This document shows, in pieces, positions 18,757 to 26,954 of a stretch of DNA of 53,774 bases (the first letter of the stretch is position 1; every line of letters starts with the position of its first letter). Both the position numbers and the translations under genes were made by a program. The notes beneath the pieces are model-generated. The model saw only the letters and a list, made by a program, of their open reading frames with translations. It had not been told where the DNA came from and ran no database searches. This DNA comes from Vicinamibacteria bacterium. Its GTDB lineage: Bacteria; Acidobacteriota; Vicinamibacteria; Vicinamibacterales; UBA8438. Location of the stretch: NCBI GenBank assembly GCA_022820675.1, contig JAJEFC010000374.1, positions 1 to 53,774 on the forward strand. The letters run 5' to 3'.

Positions 18757-19664
18757 AGGAGGTCTACGCCCGGTTCCGGGACATCAAGCACGGCATCCGG
18801 GCCCGCAAGACCTCCAACAGCATCCACTTCGGCGAGCACAAGAGCGGGTTCAAGGGGACCGGCTACGACATCGTCGGCGTCGACCAGTGGCGGCCCGGCC
18901 AGCCCCTGAAGGACGTGGCGTGGAGCCTCAGCCTCCGCACCTACCCCGAGAAGCTGTACCGCATCGAGCGGATGGAGCCCAAGGAGCTCCGCACCCTGAT
19001 CGTCTGCGACCTGTCGTACTCGACGCTCTTCCAGGTGTCGCAGGAGACCAACAAGGCGCTGCTGATGCTCGATCTGCTCGGCAACATCGGGCTGACCCGC
19101 GCCAACCTGCGCGACCCGGTGGGGCTGCTCGGCTACTCGGACCGCGTCGAGCTCTACCTGCGCCCGAAGCTCGGGACCTCGCAGGTCTTCTACATGGCGT
19201 ACAAGATCTTCGAGAAGCTGAACCTGGAGCGCGAGCATCCGACCCGCCGGAAGGCCCACCTGAAGGTCGCCGTCGACTTCATGCTGGCGCGGCTGAAGAC
19301 GCGCCACTCGATCATCCTGCTGACCGATCTGGTGGACCTCGTCAACGACCCCGACGCGGTCGACTTCAAGCAACTGAGCACGCTGGCCGCGAAGCACGAT
19401 ATGATCGTGCTCGTCCTCGACGACCCCGACGAGTTCCGGGTCAGGAGCCGGCTCGGCTACATCCGGATCTCGGACATGGAGACGCGCAAGCAGACCGTGA
19501 TCTCGGCGCGGAAGGCGGGCGCGATTCGGCGGCGCATCGAGGAGACGCGGGCGTCGCTGCAGTACAAGCTGAAGCACCAGGCGGGCATCGACTCGACGGT
19601 GCTGACCGAGCAGAACCACATCGAGGAGCTGCCCAAGTTCCTGATGTCGCGATTCGCGCGCTAG
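18747..19664 (+). CDS. DUF58-domain protein (MxaS-like)
   Basis: The GTG at 18747 overlaps the MoxR stop region by 10 nt and gives 305 residues. The sequence has the DUF58 core: GVDQWRPGQPLKDVAWSL corresponds to the family's Y-x-x-G-D-x-R-x-I-D-W block, followed by the strand-rich ERMEPKELRTLIVCDLSYS and a helical vWA-like remainder. DUF58 proteins are regular partners of MoxR ATPases. In the mxa cluster of Methylobacterium the same position is held by mxaS. No transmembrane segment is evident, so it should be cytosolic. The C-terminal part (HIEELPKFLMSRFAR) is intact. Confidence 0.85.
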   Translation: MEVEEVYARFRDIKHGIRARKTSNSIHFGEHKSGFKGTGYDIVGVDQWRPGQPLKDVAWSLSLRTYPEKLYRIERMEPKELRTLIVCDLSYSTLFQVSQETNKALLMLDLLGNIGLTRANLRDPVGLLGYSDRVELYLRPKLGTSQVFYMAYKIFEKLNLEREHPTRRKAHLKVAVDFMLARLKTRHSIILLTDLVDLVNDPDAVDFKQLSTLAAKHDMIVLVLDDPDEFRVRSRLGYIRISDMETRKQTVISARKAGAIRRRIEETRASLQYKLKHQAGIDSTVLTEQNHIEELPKFLMSRFAR

Positions 19665-19970
19665 AGGCTGCGCCGTGGAACGGAGCAGACTCTGGCAGGG
19701 TTGGTTGGGCGCCCAGCGAACCCGCAGGCGACGATGGGCGGGCGAGGGCTTGCGCCGTGGAACCGCGCCGGTGCCTGACCGGGTTGGGTGGGCGCCAGGG
19801 GAGCCGCAGACGGCGATTGGCGGGCGAGGAGTCTCCGACCGGAACAGTGCGGACTCCTGTAGGATTGGTTGGCGGACGTCGTCGCCCTGGGCGGTGATGT
19901 CCGGGCGAGCCACCGGTCCCGGCCGGCCCGAACGGGGTCGGGGCCTTGGCAGACTGGCAGGGACGATCCG
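19665..19970. repeat. Three tandem copies of the interspersed intergenic repeat
   Basis: The 306-bp gap between the DUF58 gene and the next gene is largely filled by units beginning near 19671, 19753 and 19831. The pattern is: GCCGTGGAAC, GCGGACTCCTG, TAGGATTGGTTGGGCG, then AGCCGCAGGCGACGATTGGC and GGGCGAGG. Units 1 and 2 cover about 80 bp each; unit 3 is truncated. Related units lie near 12375, 21175, 23320 and 28750. No coding frame in the gap looks real. Confidence 0.75.
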
Positions 19971-21095
19971 GTGAAAACGACACGCCTACTCGCGCTCGCG
20001 GCCGCGCTCCCGTTGATCGCGCCGCCGACCTCCGCCCAGCCGCCGGCTCCCGGCATGCCCGGGGCAGGCCTCGTGCGGGTCGAGACGCTGGAGCTCGAGC
20101 CCACCGTCGTCAAGACCGGCGACCGCATCACCCAGCGCTACCGGCTGCGCTTCCCCGACCTGATCCCGAGCGGCCAGGAGATCATCGTCCTCGAGGACCG
20201 CATGACCCCCGAGGCGCTCCCGGTCCACCCGTTCGAGGCGACGGCGCTGGTGGTCGAGAAGGACCGCATCGACGACACCCACATCTGGGACTTCGTGTAC
20301 GAGTTCCGCCTCGTCGACCCCAACAAGATGACCTACGCCCTGCCGAGCTTCAGCTTCTACTACCTGGTGCGGGACCTCGGCGAGGACATCGAGGACGCCG
20401 AGGTCCAGCAGGTCGACGGGGGGCAGGGGCTGGTGCGCTACGTGACGTCGATCACCGACGAGCCCCTGCTCGACATCCGCGACACCGTCGAGCTCGGCAC
20501 GTTCTCGGGCCTCGCGACGTTCTTCCGCACCCTGGCGTGGGTCGTCGCCCCCCTGCCGCTGCTCGTCTGGCTCGTGATGCTGGTGCGGTTCGCCCGCAAG
20601 CCGAAGGCGGTCTCGATCGAGAAGCAGCAGGAGGAGGACGAGCTGGCCCGCATCGAGGCCCAGATTCCGGTGCCGCCGTCGATCTGGGAGGCGCGCCGGG
20701 CGGTGAGCCGCGAGCTGGCGGCGCTGAGGCGGCTGCCCCGGGACGCCGCCGCCGATCAGCTCGGCGACCGCCAGCGGGCGCTGGTGCTGGCCCTGCGCGA
20801 CTACCTCCAGGCGGACCTGCCGGGGCTGGTTCCCGGCGACACCGCCCTCGACATCCAGCGGCACGTCGACGGGCTGAAGGACAGCTACCGGAAGGCCGCG
20901 CTCGGCGTGCTCGCGGGCCGGCTCGTGGCCTATCAGCGGGGGCTCGAGACGGGGACGCCGGCGCCGGTGGAGCACCCGGCCGGCGAGGCTCGCATGCTGG
21001 GCGAGGCGCTCTACCGGCTGCGGCCGTACGTGCGGATGATGAACAACCTGAAGGCGCTGGTGGGGGCCGCGGCCCCGCGTCCGGCGAAGGGGTAG
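19971..21095 (+). CDS. Periplasm-facing membrane protein (MxaA-like position)
   Basis: A GTG at 19971 opens a 374-residue protein with a signal peptide (ending PTSAQPPA). An extracytoplasmic beta-rich domain spans about 25-175, with TGDRITQRYRLRFPDL. One transmembrane segment lies at about 190-215 (LAWVVAPLPLLVWLVMLV), and the cytosolic tail of 160 residues is helical. This is the plan of MxaA and BatD-like proteins encoded next to MoxR/DUF58/vWA genes. MxaA is needed in methylotrophs to make active calcium-containing methanol dehydrogenase. Sequence-level identity with MxaA cannot be proven by eye; position and architecture carry the call. Confidence 0.7.
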   Translation: MKTTRLLALAAALPLIAPPTSAQPPAPGMPGAGLVRVETLELEPTVVKTGDRITQRYRLRFPDLIPSGQEIIVLEDRMTPEALPVHPFEATALVVEKDRIDDTHIWDFVYEFRLVDPNKMTYALPSFSFYYLVRDLGEDIEDAEVQQVDGGQGLVRYVTSITDEPLLDIRDTVELGTFSGLATFFRTLAWVVAPLPLLVWLVMLVRFARKPKAVSIEKQQEEDELARIEAQIPVPPSIWEARRAVSRELAALRRLPRDAAADQLGDRQRALVLALRDYLQADLPGLVPGDTALDIQRHVDGLKDSYRKAALGVLAGRLVAYQRGLETGTPAPVEHPAGEARMLGEALYRLRPYVRMMNNLKALVGAAAPRPAKG

Positions 21096-21159
21096 CGAGC
21101 GGCGGCGGCGCGGAACGGTGCCGCTCCCGGCAGGCCCGGTCGGGCCGCGTCGAAGCTCA

Positions 21160-21250
21160 CCGGCGACGTTTCCGGGCCGGGACGGTGCGGACTTCGGTAG
21201 GATTGGCTGGGCGGGCAGCGGCGCCGCAGGGCGGCGGTGTCCCGGCTGGC
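21160..21250. repeat. Interspersed intergenic repeat, single degenerate copy
   Basis: GACGGTGCGGACTTCGGTAG followed by GATTGGCTGGGCGGGCAGCG and GCCGCAGGGCGGCGG matches the units at 19.7 kb. It fills the gap between the MxaA-like and first vWA genes and runs up to the vWA start. Confidence 0.65.
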
Positions 21251-21261
21251 GGGTGAACGAC

Positions 21262-22392
21262 ATGCTGATGCCCTGGTCAGAGTTCGTCATGTTCGTCGAC
21301 GGCGGCGTCCGCGAGCTGATCGCGACCGACTTCGCGGCGATCCGCTACGGCGACGTCGGCATAGCGATGGGGATCGCGCTCGTGCTCGGCGTCGTGCTCG
21401 CCCTGACGCTGGTGCGGCTGGCCGCGGTCAGCAAGCGCAACGTCCGCGAGCACTCCGGGCACGCCATCGAGCCGGGGCACCGCAAGCGGCTCTGGATACG
21501 CGTCCTCCACACCGCGCCCAAGGCGCTGGCCGCCGGCGCCCTCGCGCTGCTCGTGTTCTCGGTCGCCGACCCGTTCCTCACCGCCACCGAGGAGGTCAGC
21601 GGCTACGTGGAATCGCGGGTCCGCGTCGATCTCGTCGACACGTCGGGGTCGATGGCGTGGGAGTTCCCCGACACCAACAAGTCGAAGGCCGAGGTCGCCC
21701 GCGACGCCCACCTCGAGTTCCTCGAGATGCGGCGCGACAAGAACGACCGCGTGTCGCTGTGGCTGTTCTCCACCTACCCGTACAAGGTGGACGACTTCGT
21801 CATGGACGACGAGCTCTACTACTACCAGGTGTGGGACGCGCCCTACGTCATGACCCAGCGCCTCGACAAGGCGATGGTGGTGCCGCGCGACAAGGTCCGC
21901 ATCGTGCCCGCCGAGGGCGACACGAACATCATCCGGCCGCTGCAGGACATCGTGAAGTACTTCGACCAGGACGAGGCGGCGGTGGGCCGCGGCTCGAACC
22001 AGAACCGGGCCGTGCTCATCATCACCGACGCCGCCGTCGACGAGTTCCCGGACGCCGAGTTCGCCGAGCTGAACCGGCGGAACATCGTCCCCTACATCAT
22101 CTACATCAACACCAGCGACGCGCGGACCGCGAGCTTTCTGCACCCCACCGTGCCGCAGCTCGTCGGGCAGATTCAGGAGTACGGCGGCGACTACTTCGAC
22201 GTGACCGACGAGGACAGCCTGCTGCGCGCCTACCAGGCCATCGACGAGCGCGAGGCGGTGCGGATGGAGCTGAAGCACCGGGCCCTGAAGGTGCCCATCT
22301 ACTCGCGGTTCCTGCTGGTGGCGATGGGGCTGCTGCTCGTGGGCATCCCCGTCGGGTTCGTGTCGGAGCTTCTGTGGGGGACCACTCCGTAG
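21262..22392 (+). CDS. vWA-domain membrane protein (MxaC-like position)
   Basis: From the ATG at 21262 the product has 376 residues; a GTG at 21253 in the same frame is also possible. Membrane segments near residues 30-55 and 82-105 flank a basic loop. A von Willebrand A domain starts near residue 120 with the MIDAS motif DTSGSM; TDAAVDEF near 255 supplies a later metal-site Asp. A final membrane segment lies near 350. The vWA domain is probably periplasmic or membrane-proximal and works with the MoxR ATPase. The second vWA protein two genes downstream makes the pair expected for MxaC and MxaL; BatA/BatB-like is the generic alternative. Confidence 0.82.
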   Translation: MLMPWSEFVMFVDGGVRELIATDFAAIRYGDVGIAMGIALVLGVVLALTLVRLAAVSKRNVREHSGHAIEPGHRKRLWIRVLHTAPKALAAGALALLVFSVADPFLTATEEVSGYVESRVRVDLVDTSGSMAWEFPDTNKSKAEVARDAHLEFLEMRRDKNDRVSLWLFSTYPYKVDDFVMDDELYYYQVWDAPYVMTQRLDKAMVVPRDKVRIVPAEGDTNIIRPLQDIVKYFDQDEAAVGRGSNQNRAVLIITDAAVDEFPDAEFAELNRRNIVPYIIYINTSDARTASFLHPTVPQLVGQIQEYGGDYFDVTDEDSLLRAYQAIDEREAVRMELKHRALKVPIYSRFLLVAMGLLLVGIPVGFVSELLWGTTP

Positions 22393-22466
22393 CGGGGCCC
22401 CGCGGAACGGAGAACGGCGACAGGCCAGGGGACACCACGGGCGCGCGGGCGCTACGGGTAGTGGGG

Positions 22467-22532
22467 CCGGTCCCGCCGACAGGAGAGCGGCGAGGGCGGC
22501 CGGCCCCGCCGACCGGAGAGCGGCGAGGGCGC
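22467..22532. repeat. Direct tandem duplication, 33-bp unit
   Basis: Two copies (22467-22499 and 22500-22532) share CCGCCGAC and GGAGAGCGGCGAGGGC. They lie in the 190-bp gap between the first vWA gene and the small membrane protein gene. Confidence 0.8.
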
Positions 22533-22582
22533 GCCGGGAGCGCGCCGCCGCGAGACACGCGGATCTCGAAGAGAGAAGTGAC

Positions 22583-23248
22583 ATGCGACTGACAGACCTG
22601 CTCGACAAGGAGCACTCGTTCCGGTACCTCGTCGGCTTCGTGCTCGCCCTGCTCTTCTTCGCCGGGGTCTCGATACCGGCTCGCAGCCTGACCGCGTTCT
22701 ACACCAACCTGGAGGGGCTGAGCGCCAGCGTCGAGCGGGGCGACTTCGAGACGGCCGAGACGCAGCTCGCCGAGGTGTCCGCGTTCTACCAGGGCAGCCG
22801 GGCGTGGGGCATGCAGTGGTTCGCCGACTCGTACCTGTTCCGCGACTCGTTCCTGCAGCAGGCGTCCTACAACTACCTGACCGGCGACTACCGGACGGTG
22901 GTGGAGGACCTCGCCGACGAGATCGACGACCCGCGGGCCTCGCACCTGCTCGCGAGCGCCAAGTTCATGCTGGCGCGGCAGCGGTACCGGGCCATCAACC
23001 CCGAGGCCCCCGACGCCGCGACCCAGCGCGAGGCCATCATCCTCGAGGTGATGGAGACCGTGAACGCCGACTACGAGCGGGCGCTGCGCGGCGACCCCGG
23101 CGACCGCTTCGACTACAAGTGGAACTACGACCTGACCAGCAACGCCGAGGCGGTCCGGCGCGCCCTCGAGGCGCCCCGCGAGATCGAGCCGCCCGAGCTC
23201 GAGCAGATGAAGGGCGAGGGCACCCCGGTGCGCCGCCGCCGCGGATAG
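22583..23248 (+). CDS. Small one-TM protein (MxaK-like position)
   Basis: The product has 221 residues: a short cytosolic N-terminus, one transmembrane helix at about 13-32 (FRYLVGFVLALLFFAGVSI), then a helical extracytoplasmic domain with TPR-like spacing (about 40-140). AGAGAAGTGAC precedes the ATG as a ribosome site. Size, topology and position between two vWA genes match MxaK. I see no catalytic motif. The C-terminal tail (TPVRRRRG) and stop are duplicated in the following DNA. Confidence 0.68.
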   Translation: MRLTDLLDKEHSFRYLVGFVLALLFFAGVSIPARSLTAFYTNLEGLSASVERGDFETAETQLAEVSAFYQGSRAWGMQWFADSYLFRDSFLQQASYNYLTGDYRTVVEDLADEIDDPRASHLLASAKFMLARQRYRAINPEAPDAATQREAIILEVMETVNADYERALRGDPGDRFDYKWNYDLTSNAEAVRRALEAPREIEPPELEQMKGEGTPVRRRRG

Positions 23249-23400
23249 GCGTCAGCGCACACCGATGAAGGACGAGGGCACCCCGGTGCGTCACTGCCGC
23301 GGGTAGGCGTCGGCGCCGTGGAACGGCGCGGACTACTTGTAGGATTCGCAGGGCGGCAATCGGAGCCGCGGGCGACGATTGCCGGGCGAGCCCCCCAGTG
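23207..23400. repeat. Duplicated 3' end of the MxaK-like gene, then an interspersed repeat copy
   Basis: The last 14 codons, stop and a few following bases (23207-23253) are repeated with few changes at 23265-23311, a 58-bp period. The interspersed repeat follows at about 23318-23395: GCCGTGGAACGGCGCGGACT, TAGGATTCGCAGGGCGG and GAGCCGCGGGCGACGATTGC. Confidence 0.75.
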
Positions 23401-23491
23401 AGGTTCACCGCCGACGACGGACGCCGCCTCCAGCACCGGCGGGGCCGCCGCGAGGTTCCGGGCCCGTGAGGGGCGCCGCTCACCGTATCAG

Positions 23492-24580
23492 ATGGACACC
23501 ATCAGCCGCCTGCTCCGGGAGAGCGTCGAGTTCGCCAACCCCGAGTACCTGGCGATCCTCCCGCTCGCGGGCCTGCTCCTCGTCTTCGGGCTCCTCGTCT
23601 TCGCGTTGCGGCTGCAACTGCGCCCGGCCCGCACCGAGGGCTCGAAATACCCGTTCTTCGGCCACGTCAAGTTCTGGTTCCTCGCCATCCTCGCCCTCGC
23701 CCTCGTGGCCGTCGCCGCCGCCCGGCCGTTCTGGGTCTACGGCGGCCAGACGTTCCGGCGGGGCGACGTCGACGTCGTCGTCGCCATCGACGCCTCCGCG
23801 TCGATGTGGGTCAAGGACCTCGGGCCCTCGCGCCTCGAGCTCGCGGTGCGCGAGGCGCTGGGCCTCTACACCCAGGACATCCTCACCCCCGGCGACCGCA
23901 CCGCGGTGTACGTCTGGGGCACCACCACCCTGCGCCGCGCCCACATGGCCTCGAACGCCGAGCGCTTCATCGAGGAGGTGGGCCGCATCGCCCCGCCCGT
24001 GAGCCTCACCGGCGACGCGTTCCCGTGGGACAGCGACATCGCCACCGCGTTCGAGTCGATCTACCTGTCGCTCGACAACCAGGACCGCTTCGAGTCGGGC
24101 GACGACGACTGGCTGCCCGAGGAGCGCAGCGACCGCGTGCTGCTGCTGTTCACCGACGGCGACTTCCTCATCGACGCCGAGCAGATGAGCCGGCTCGACA
24201 CCGCCCTCGCCGAGTTCCGGCGCCGCGGCCTCGTCATCTACACCATCGGCATCGGCAGCCGCACCGGGGCCAACGTCGACTCCGTCCTCATCGACTACGT
24301 GCGCGGCATCGACTACGACGAGACCCTCGAGCAGGACCTCGCCGGGCAGCGCACCCAGCTCGGCTTCGAGGGCATCAACATGGTCGAACAGCGCACCGGC
24401 GGCCGCTCGGTCATCGTCGACAGCCCCCAGGTCGACGCCGCCACCTTCCTCCGCAACGTCATCGACTCGCACCGCAGCATCTCCTTCGAGCTCGTCCCCT
24501 CGGACGACCAGCAGGAGATCTGGCAGTGGTTCGTCATGCTCGCCATCGTCGTTTTCGTGCTGGCAATCGTGTTCTATTGA
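23492..24580 (+). CDS. vWA-domain membrane protein (MxaL-like position)
   Basis: The 362-residue protein has two N-terminal membrane segments (about 20-45 and 55-80). A vWA domain begins at residue 97 with the MIDAS motif DASASM; LLFTDGDFLID near 215 carries the later MIDAS residue. A C-terminal anchor (WFVMLAIVVFVLAIVFY) ends the protein. This is the topology of BatA/BatB and of MxaC/MxaL. It closes the six-gene run, and the next gene is functionally unrelated. In methylotrophs MxaL acts with MxaA, C, K and D in calcium insertion into methanol dehydrogenase; applying that here is inference. Confidence 0.82.
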   Translation: MDTISRLLRESVEFANPEYLAILPLAGLLLVFGLLVFALRLQLRPARTEGSKYPFFGHVKFWFLAILALALVAVAAARPFWVYGGQTFRRGDVDVVVAIDASASMWVKDLGPSRLELAVREALGLYTQDILTPGDRTAVYVWGTTTLRRAHMASNAERFIEEVGRIAPPVSLTGDAFPWDSDIATAFESIYLSLDNQDRFESGDDDWLPEERSDRVLLLFTDGDFLIDAEQMSRLDTALAEFRRRGLVIYTIGIGSRTGANVDSVLIDYVRGIDYDETLEQDLAGQRTQLGFEGINMVEQRTGGRSVIVDSPQVDAATFLRNVIDSHRSISFELVPSDDQQEIWQWFVMLAIVVFVLAIVFY

Positions 24581-24883
24581 CGGGCGGCAGGTCCCGCTCG
24601 TCGCCCCTGCGAATCCACCCTGCATCCGCGTTCGTCGTCCTTGTTTGCGGGGCCGCAAGTAGACCGCTCCGCTGTTAGCGCGAGGACCTGTTCTCGATAA
24701 TGTGGCCGACCCCTGGGCGCGGCAACGGCTGCCGCCAACGGCTACAGGCTGGATTCAAGACACTTCCGCCGCCGCTGTGAGACCAGCGCCGGCCCGCAGC
24801 CCGCCAGGCCGGAGCTCCGCCCAGTTGAAGCGCCCGGTCGAACTGGCGATAATCGTCGAGCCATTCCGAGGACCGGTCCCGCG
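24581..24883. other. Intergenic region before the ATPase gene
   Basis: This 303-bp gap marks the change from the mxa-like operon to defence-type genes. I saw no repeat copy or clear promoter. Confidence 0.35.
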
Positions 24884-26257
24884 ATGCTCGTTGCCCTGTC
24901 GATCAAGAACTTCAAGAGCATCCGCGAAGCGCACGTACGTTTCGGGCCGTTCACCTGCTTCATCGGCCACAACGGCGTCGGCAAGAGCAACCTGTTCGAC
25001 GCCATTCACTTCCTGAGCTCTCTGGCCGAGCGGAACGTCTCGGACGCGACCACCGAGGTGCGGCGCACGAGCGACGGCGGCTACTCGCCCCTCGACCTCG
25101 TGTTCGGCCGGGACCCCAATCGCAGGATCGAGCTGTCGGCCGACATGGTGGTGCCCCCGGTGGTCGCGGACGACTTCGGCGAATCGGCGAAGCCGAGCAC
25201 GACCCTCCTGACCTACACCGTCGGGCTGCGGTACACGCCCGAGTCGGACCGGCTGCTGGTGCAGCACGAGAGTCTGACCCACGCCAGGCTCGGGGACTCG
25301 AAGAGCTTCATCGGGTTCCGCTGCTCCAAGGACTTCAGGAAATCGGTCGCCTCGAAGGGGCGTTGGGGCGGGCCGCTCATCTCCACCAAGGAGGACAGAA
25401 TCCAGCTCCACGGCGATGGCGGAAGCCGAGGGCGCCCCGCACCGGTGGGCCGGTCTCCCCTGACCGTGGTCGGGGGCACCAACACCTCCGACTACCCGAC
25501 CGTCCTGGCCGCGAAGCGGGAGATGTCGTCCTGGCGCATCCTCCATCTCGAGCCGAGCGCGATGAGGACTCCGGACACTCGCTCGGCGCCCGCCCATGTC
25601 TCCGCCTCGGGCGGCCACATCCCGGCCACGCTCCACGCCCTGGTCAGAAGAGACCCCAATGCCAGCGCCGAGATTCTCAACCGGCTCCGGCAGCTCAACT
25701 CCGATGTCACGGAGCTGGATGTCTACGCCGACGACGTCCGTGACCAGTTCGCCCTGCGCGCTCGCGTCCGCGGCGTGGACAACTGGCTGTACGGCCGTTC
25801 CCTTTCGGACGGCATGTTGCGGTACATCGCCCTGGTCCTGATGCTGGTCGATGTTCAGGATCGCGCCGTGCTGTGCATCGAGGAACCCGAGAACGGGATC
25901 CACCCCTCGCGGGTGCCCAATCTGGCCGAGCTGCTCCGGGACTACGCCGTCGACGCGAGTGACCCGGCAGGCGCCGACAATCCGCTGAGGCAGGTCGTGC
26001 TCAACTCCCATTCGCCCGAAGTGGCACGCCAGTTCTCCTGCGACGATCTGATCTTCGTCGAGCGGGCGCTCACGAGTGCCGACGGGCCGATCAGCGTTTT
26101 CAGGCCGATCGCCGACACGTGGCGGACGACCCTGTCGAACGGAACGGGGTCCGCGGTACTGCCGGCAGACCCGCAAGCGGTCGCCGATTTCATCGGCGGT
26201 TCGCCCGTCAGCTCCGGATTCAGGCAACTGAATCTGGAGTTTGGATCCGCCACGTGA
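24884..26257 (+). CDS. ABC-type AAA ATPase (AAA_15/AAA_21), defence-type two-gene cassette
   Basis: The 457-residue protein opens with IKNFKSIREAHVRFGPFTCF and Walker A GHNGVGKSN near residue 29, as in RecF/OLD/SMC-like ATPases. The ABC signature LSDGMLRY lies near residue 307 and Walker B VLCIEEPENGIHP near 330; a D-loop and a His region (VVLNSHSPEV) follow. It has no TOPRIM domain of its own. The next gene overlaps by 4 nt (GTGA) and encodes a DUF4276/TOPRIM-like protein. ATPase plus separate TOPRIM-like nuclease is the plan of PARIS (AriA/AriB) and related anti-phage systems. The ATPase call is strong; membership of a named system is not shown. Confidence 0.85.
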   Translation: MLVALSIKNFKSIREAHVRFGPFTCFIGHNGVGKSNLFDAIHFLSSLAERNVSDATTEVRRTSDGGYSPLDLVFGRDPNRRIELSADMVVPPVVADDFGESAKPSTTLLTYTVGLRYTPESDRLLVQHESLTHARLGDSKSFIGFRCSKDFRKSVASKGRWGGPLISTKEDRIQLHGDGGSRGRPAPVGRSPLTVVGGTNTSDYPTVLAAKREMSSWRILHLEPSAMRTPDTRSAPAHVSASGGHIPATLHALVRRDPNASAEILNRLRQLNSDVTELDVYADDVRDQFALRARVRGVDNWLYGRSLSDGMLRYIALVLMLVDVQDRAVLCIEEPENGIHPSRVPNLAELLRDYAVDASDPAGADNPLRQVVLNSHSPEVARQFSCDDLIFVERALTSADGPISVFRPIADTWRTTLSNGTGSAVLPADPQAVADFIGGSPVSSGFRQLNLEFGSAT

Positions 26258-26859
26258 ACCGACAGTTGGCGTATGCCGTGGTCGCGGATGGCGGAACGGA
26301 CCGGCTCCTCGTGCCGATCATCCAGTGGGCGGTACACCGGCTCGACCCCGGCGTGGAGATCCTCGAACCGGAGTTCAGGAAGCGAAGAGGCAGCGTATCC
26401 GACTTCCTGGCTGCCTGCAGAACCGGGGCGATGCTGATCTTCGTCCACCGCGATTCCGAGGCCTTCACGCTCGACGAGCGCCTGAAGGAGTTCCACAACG
26501 TGGCTCGACACGATGTCGTTCCGGTCGTGCCCGTTCGGATGTCGGAATCCTGGCTCCTGTTCGACGGTTCCGCCATCGCCAAGGCGGCCAGCGCGCCGAC
26601 CGCGCAGGTCCCCGTGCCCAGCATCACCGAGATCGAGCACATCCCGGACCCCAAGGGTCGCCTGGATCAACTCCTCCTCCGCGCGGCCGGGACGCCTTCC
26701 GGCCGCCGCGGAAGGATCTTCCAGCGTTCGATCGTGAATCGCCGCGTAAGCGTCGCCGAGTACATCGCGGACTACAGCCCGCTCGAGAACGTGTCGGCAT
26801 TTCGACGATTCCAGGAAGTGCTGGCCGAGCGCTATCCGTACAAGAGCCCCCTCGCCTGA
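26254..26859 (+). CDS. DUF4276 / TOPRIM-like protein, partner of the ATPase
   Basis: The GTG at 26254 overlaps the ATPase stop by 4 nt, giving 201 residues. The first strand reads AYAVVADGGTDRLLV, where TOPRIM enzymes have a VEGxTD type motif. Asp replaces the usual Glu. A second acidic block (LIFVHRDSEAFT, about 67-78) and PVRMSESWLLFDG (about 91-103) match the DUF4276 pattern. The C-terminal part is basic. I infer a nuclease or regulator controlled by the ATPase, cytosolic. The Glu-to-Asp change may affect catalysis. Confidence 0.7.
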   Translation: MNRQLAYAVVADGGTDRLLVPIIQWAVHRLDPGVEILEPEFRKRRGSVSDFLAACRTGAMLIFVHRDSEAFTLDERLKEFHNVARHDVVPVVPVRMSESWLLFDGSAIAKAASAPTAQVPVPSITEIEHIPDPKGRLDQLLLRAAGTPSGRRGRIFQRSIVNRRVSVAEYIADYSPLENVSAFRRFQEVLAERYPYKSPLA

Positions 26860-26885
26860 CGGTTCCCGCGAATCGACACACACCG

Positions 26886-26954
26886 ATGCCGTCAAAGCGC
26901 GCTGTCCTTTCCGAGCTGACCCGCGACGAACTCCGCGGCAACCTCATCACGTAG
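26886..26954 (+). pseudogene. Possible 5' remnant of an R-M or SAP-domain gene
   Basis: An ATG at 26886 encodes PSKRAVLSELTRDELRGNLIT and then stops. The pattern SKRAVLxELTRDEL is like the opening of SAP-like N-terminal domains seen in some type I modification subunits. Only the first 22 residues remain, and the minus-strand antitoxin gene overlaps the end. A chance frame cannot be excluded. Confidence 0.35.
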
